From assembly GCF_013409365.1 (NCBI RefSeq), contig NZ_JACCBA010000001.1, positions 5,828,001 through 5,892,000 on the forward strand: DNA of 64,000 nt, given 5' to 3'. Below, one piece after another: positions 62,997 through 64,000 of the stretch; position 1 is the first letter of the stretch; each line of letters opens with the position of its first letter. A model generated the notes under the pieces. It ran no database searches and had not been told where the DNA came from. It worked only from the letters and a program-made list of their open reading frames with translations. Source of the stretch: Actinomadura luteofluorescens. GTDB lineage: Bacteria > Actinomycetota > Actinomycetes > Streptosporangiales > Streptosporangiaceae. The position numbers and the translations under genes are program-made.

Positions 62997-64000
62997 TCAG
63001 AGGGTCTTGCGCGAGTCGGCGTCTCTGCGGTCGTGCTCCTCCTGCGAGTACGGGCGGGTCACCGGCATCGGCAGCTGGAAGCCCCTGATCCCGGGCAGCA
63101 GCTTGACGTTGGCCGGGAGCGTGCCGGGCCAGCTCTCCGACCACACGGACAGCGCGTTGTCGAGGTCGAGGAGCTCGTCGTAGCCGTGGTCGACGGCGCC
63201 GGACAACAGCAGCTCCGACGGCAGGTGCATCCCGCAGTACTTGGCCCACAGGTCGCGGCGCAGGCGGCGGACGAGGCCGGTGCCCGTGGCGTCCAGGACG
63301 GCGACGGACAGCTCGGTGTCGGTGTAGAGGCTGCGCCGCATCGCGTTCGCCGACCCCACGACGCAGAAGACGTCGTCGATGATCGTCACCTTGCAGTGCA
63401 CGGTCGTGCCGGGCCAGCCGTACATCTCCAGGTTCTGCAGACCGCTGCGGCTGCCCAGCAGGAGCTGCGGGAGGCGCGGGACCAGGTGATGGTTGACCGC
63501 CTCGGGCATGTCCCCGCTCGGCGGGTCGGTGGGATCGCCGCCGTGCAGCAGGATCACCTTGAGGTCCGGTTTCGCCAGCATCCGGGCGTTGATCCAGCCC
63601 ATGATCTCCTGGCTGCTGAAGGCCTGGTCGGCGATGAAGATGTACTTCTCGGCCTGGCCGATCGCCTTCTGCAGCGCCAGCTTGAACTCGAAGAGGCCGT
63701 CGGGCGCGAAGCTGATCGGTGCCTTCCTGAAGCCGACGCCGGCGGTGATGAGCGCGCGTACCACCGAGTTCTTGTCGTAGAGCCACTCAGGGCCGGACGA
63801 GGAGAACCGCATCTGCGGCACCGTCCGGAGCACCTGGACGTGGGCGCCGGTGCCGTTGCCGTCCGGCGGTTTCGGCGGGTCGGGGACCGGCGTGGCCGTC
63901 TTGAGCCGTGACTCGATCGGGTGGCGGTCGACCGTGAAGCTCTCGACGGGCAGCTTGAGGTTCTCGGCCCACATCTGCTGGAAGAAGCGGTGGACCGCGG
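62997..64000 (-). CDS. Phospholipase D-like domain protein, 5' end outside the window
   Basis: The open frame continues through the right edge (HRFFQQMWAENLKLPVESFT), so the gene is partial. It has one complete HKD motif VHCKVTIIDDVFCVVGSAN (HxKx4Dx6GSxN) and flanking EKYIFIADQAFSSQEIMGWI and VAVLDATGTGLVRRLRRDLW. Functional phospholipases D need two HKD motifs; the first would lie in the missing N-terminal part. It may hydrolyse or exchange phospholipid headgroups; nucleases share the motif. Confidence 0.88.
   Translation of the reverse strand, partial: AVHRFFQQMWAENLKLPVESFTVDRHPIESRLKTATPVPDPPKPPDGNGTGAHVQVLRTVPQMRFSSSGPEWLYDKNSVVRALITAGVGFRKAPISFAPDGLFEFKLALQKAIGQAEKYIFIADQAFSSQEIMGWINARMLAKPDLKVILLHGGDPTDPPSGDMPEAVNHHLVPRLPQLLLGSRSGLQNLEMYGWPGTTVHCKVTIIDDVFCVVGSANAMRRSLYTDTELSVAVLDATGTGLVRRLRRDLWAKYCGMHLPSELLLSGAVDHGYDELLDLDNALSVWSESWPGTLPANVKLLPGIRGFQLPMPVTRPYSQEEHDRRDADSRKTL

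Overview
The window comes from a very GC-rich actinobacterium. Gene order and families (comF, long-form hpf, secA followed by an Rv3235-like gene, giant NAD-dependent glutamate dehydrogenase, prfB/ftsE/ftsX/ctpA/smpB/ssrA, beta-helix plus AAA proteins, many Ser/Thr kinases) suggest a Thermomonosporaceae/Streptosporangiales member such as Actinomadura. The genus is inference; the phylum is secure. Most of the window is ordinary chromosomal core.

Layout. 0-9 kb: comF, hpf with a long structured leader, a NarL-type regulator, an AlkX/YcaQ-type glycosylase, a small membrane protein, secA and an Rv3235-like gene. 9-23 kb: an amino-sugar and cell-wall recycling island. A DasR-like regulator and PTS EIIC diverge from an operon of nagA, SIS deaminase/isomerase, EIIB, EIIA, HAD phosphatase, HPr and EI, with two composite dre-type operators between them. 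A lipoprotein, a NagZ-like GH3 enzyme, an amino-sugar kinase, MurR and MurQ follow. Together these can import and phosphorylate GlcNAc, trim muropeptides and feed both sugars into glycolysis. 23-38 kb: catabolic genes (acyl-CoA dehydrogenase, HADs, PruA, acetoacetyl-CoA synthetase, NAD-GDH), a kinase and a multi-HTH protein. 38-39.4 kb: a gene-poor patch packed with an interspersed structured repeat. 39.4-49.7 kb: prfB flanked by two paralogous lipoproteins, then ftsEX, a C-terminal processing protease, smpB, a degenerate penicillin-binding protein and tmRNA. 49.8-64 kb: a more accessory mix of small regulators, a GNAT, a DUF3841-like protein, a beta-helix/double-AAA protein, Nudix, kinase, DHFR-like, AraC, GH25, an ArsR/SRPBCC/VOC operon and a truncated phospholipase D-like gene running off the right edge.

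Most noteworthy. (1) Five copies of a roughly 140-bp intergenic element (22.96, 38.25, 38.41, 39.00 truncated, 39.16 kb). Two of its predicted stems change sequence between copies yet stay paired. I do not recognise a described family. (2) Four unrelated genes end in short tandem arrays whose unit contains the gene's own stop codon. The unit lengths (14, 16, 17, 19 bp) are never a multiple of three, so copied stops fall in successive frames. (3) A penicillin-binding-protein paralogue has lost all three transpeptidase motifs. (4) smpB and the beta-helix/AAA gene each carry a single-base frameshift, which may be sequencing error. No CRISPR array, tRNA, rRNA, transposase or integrase was seen.
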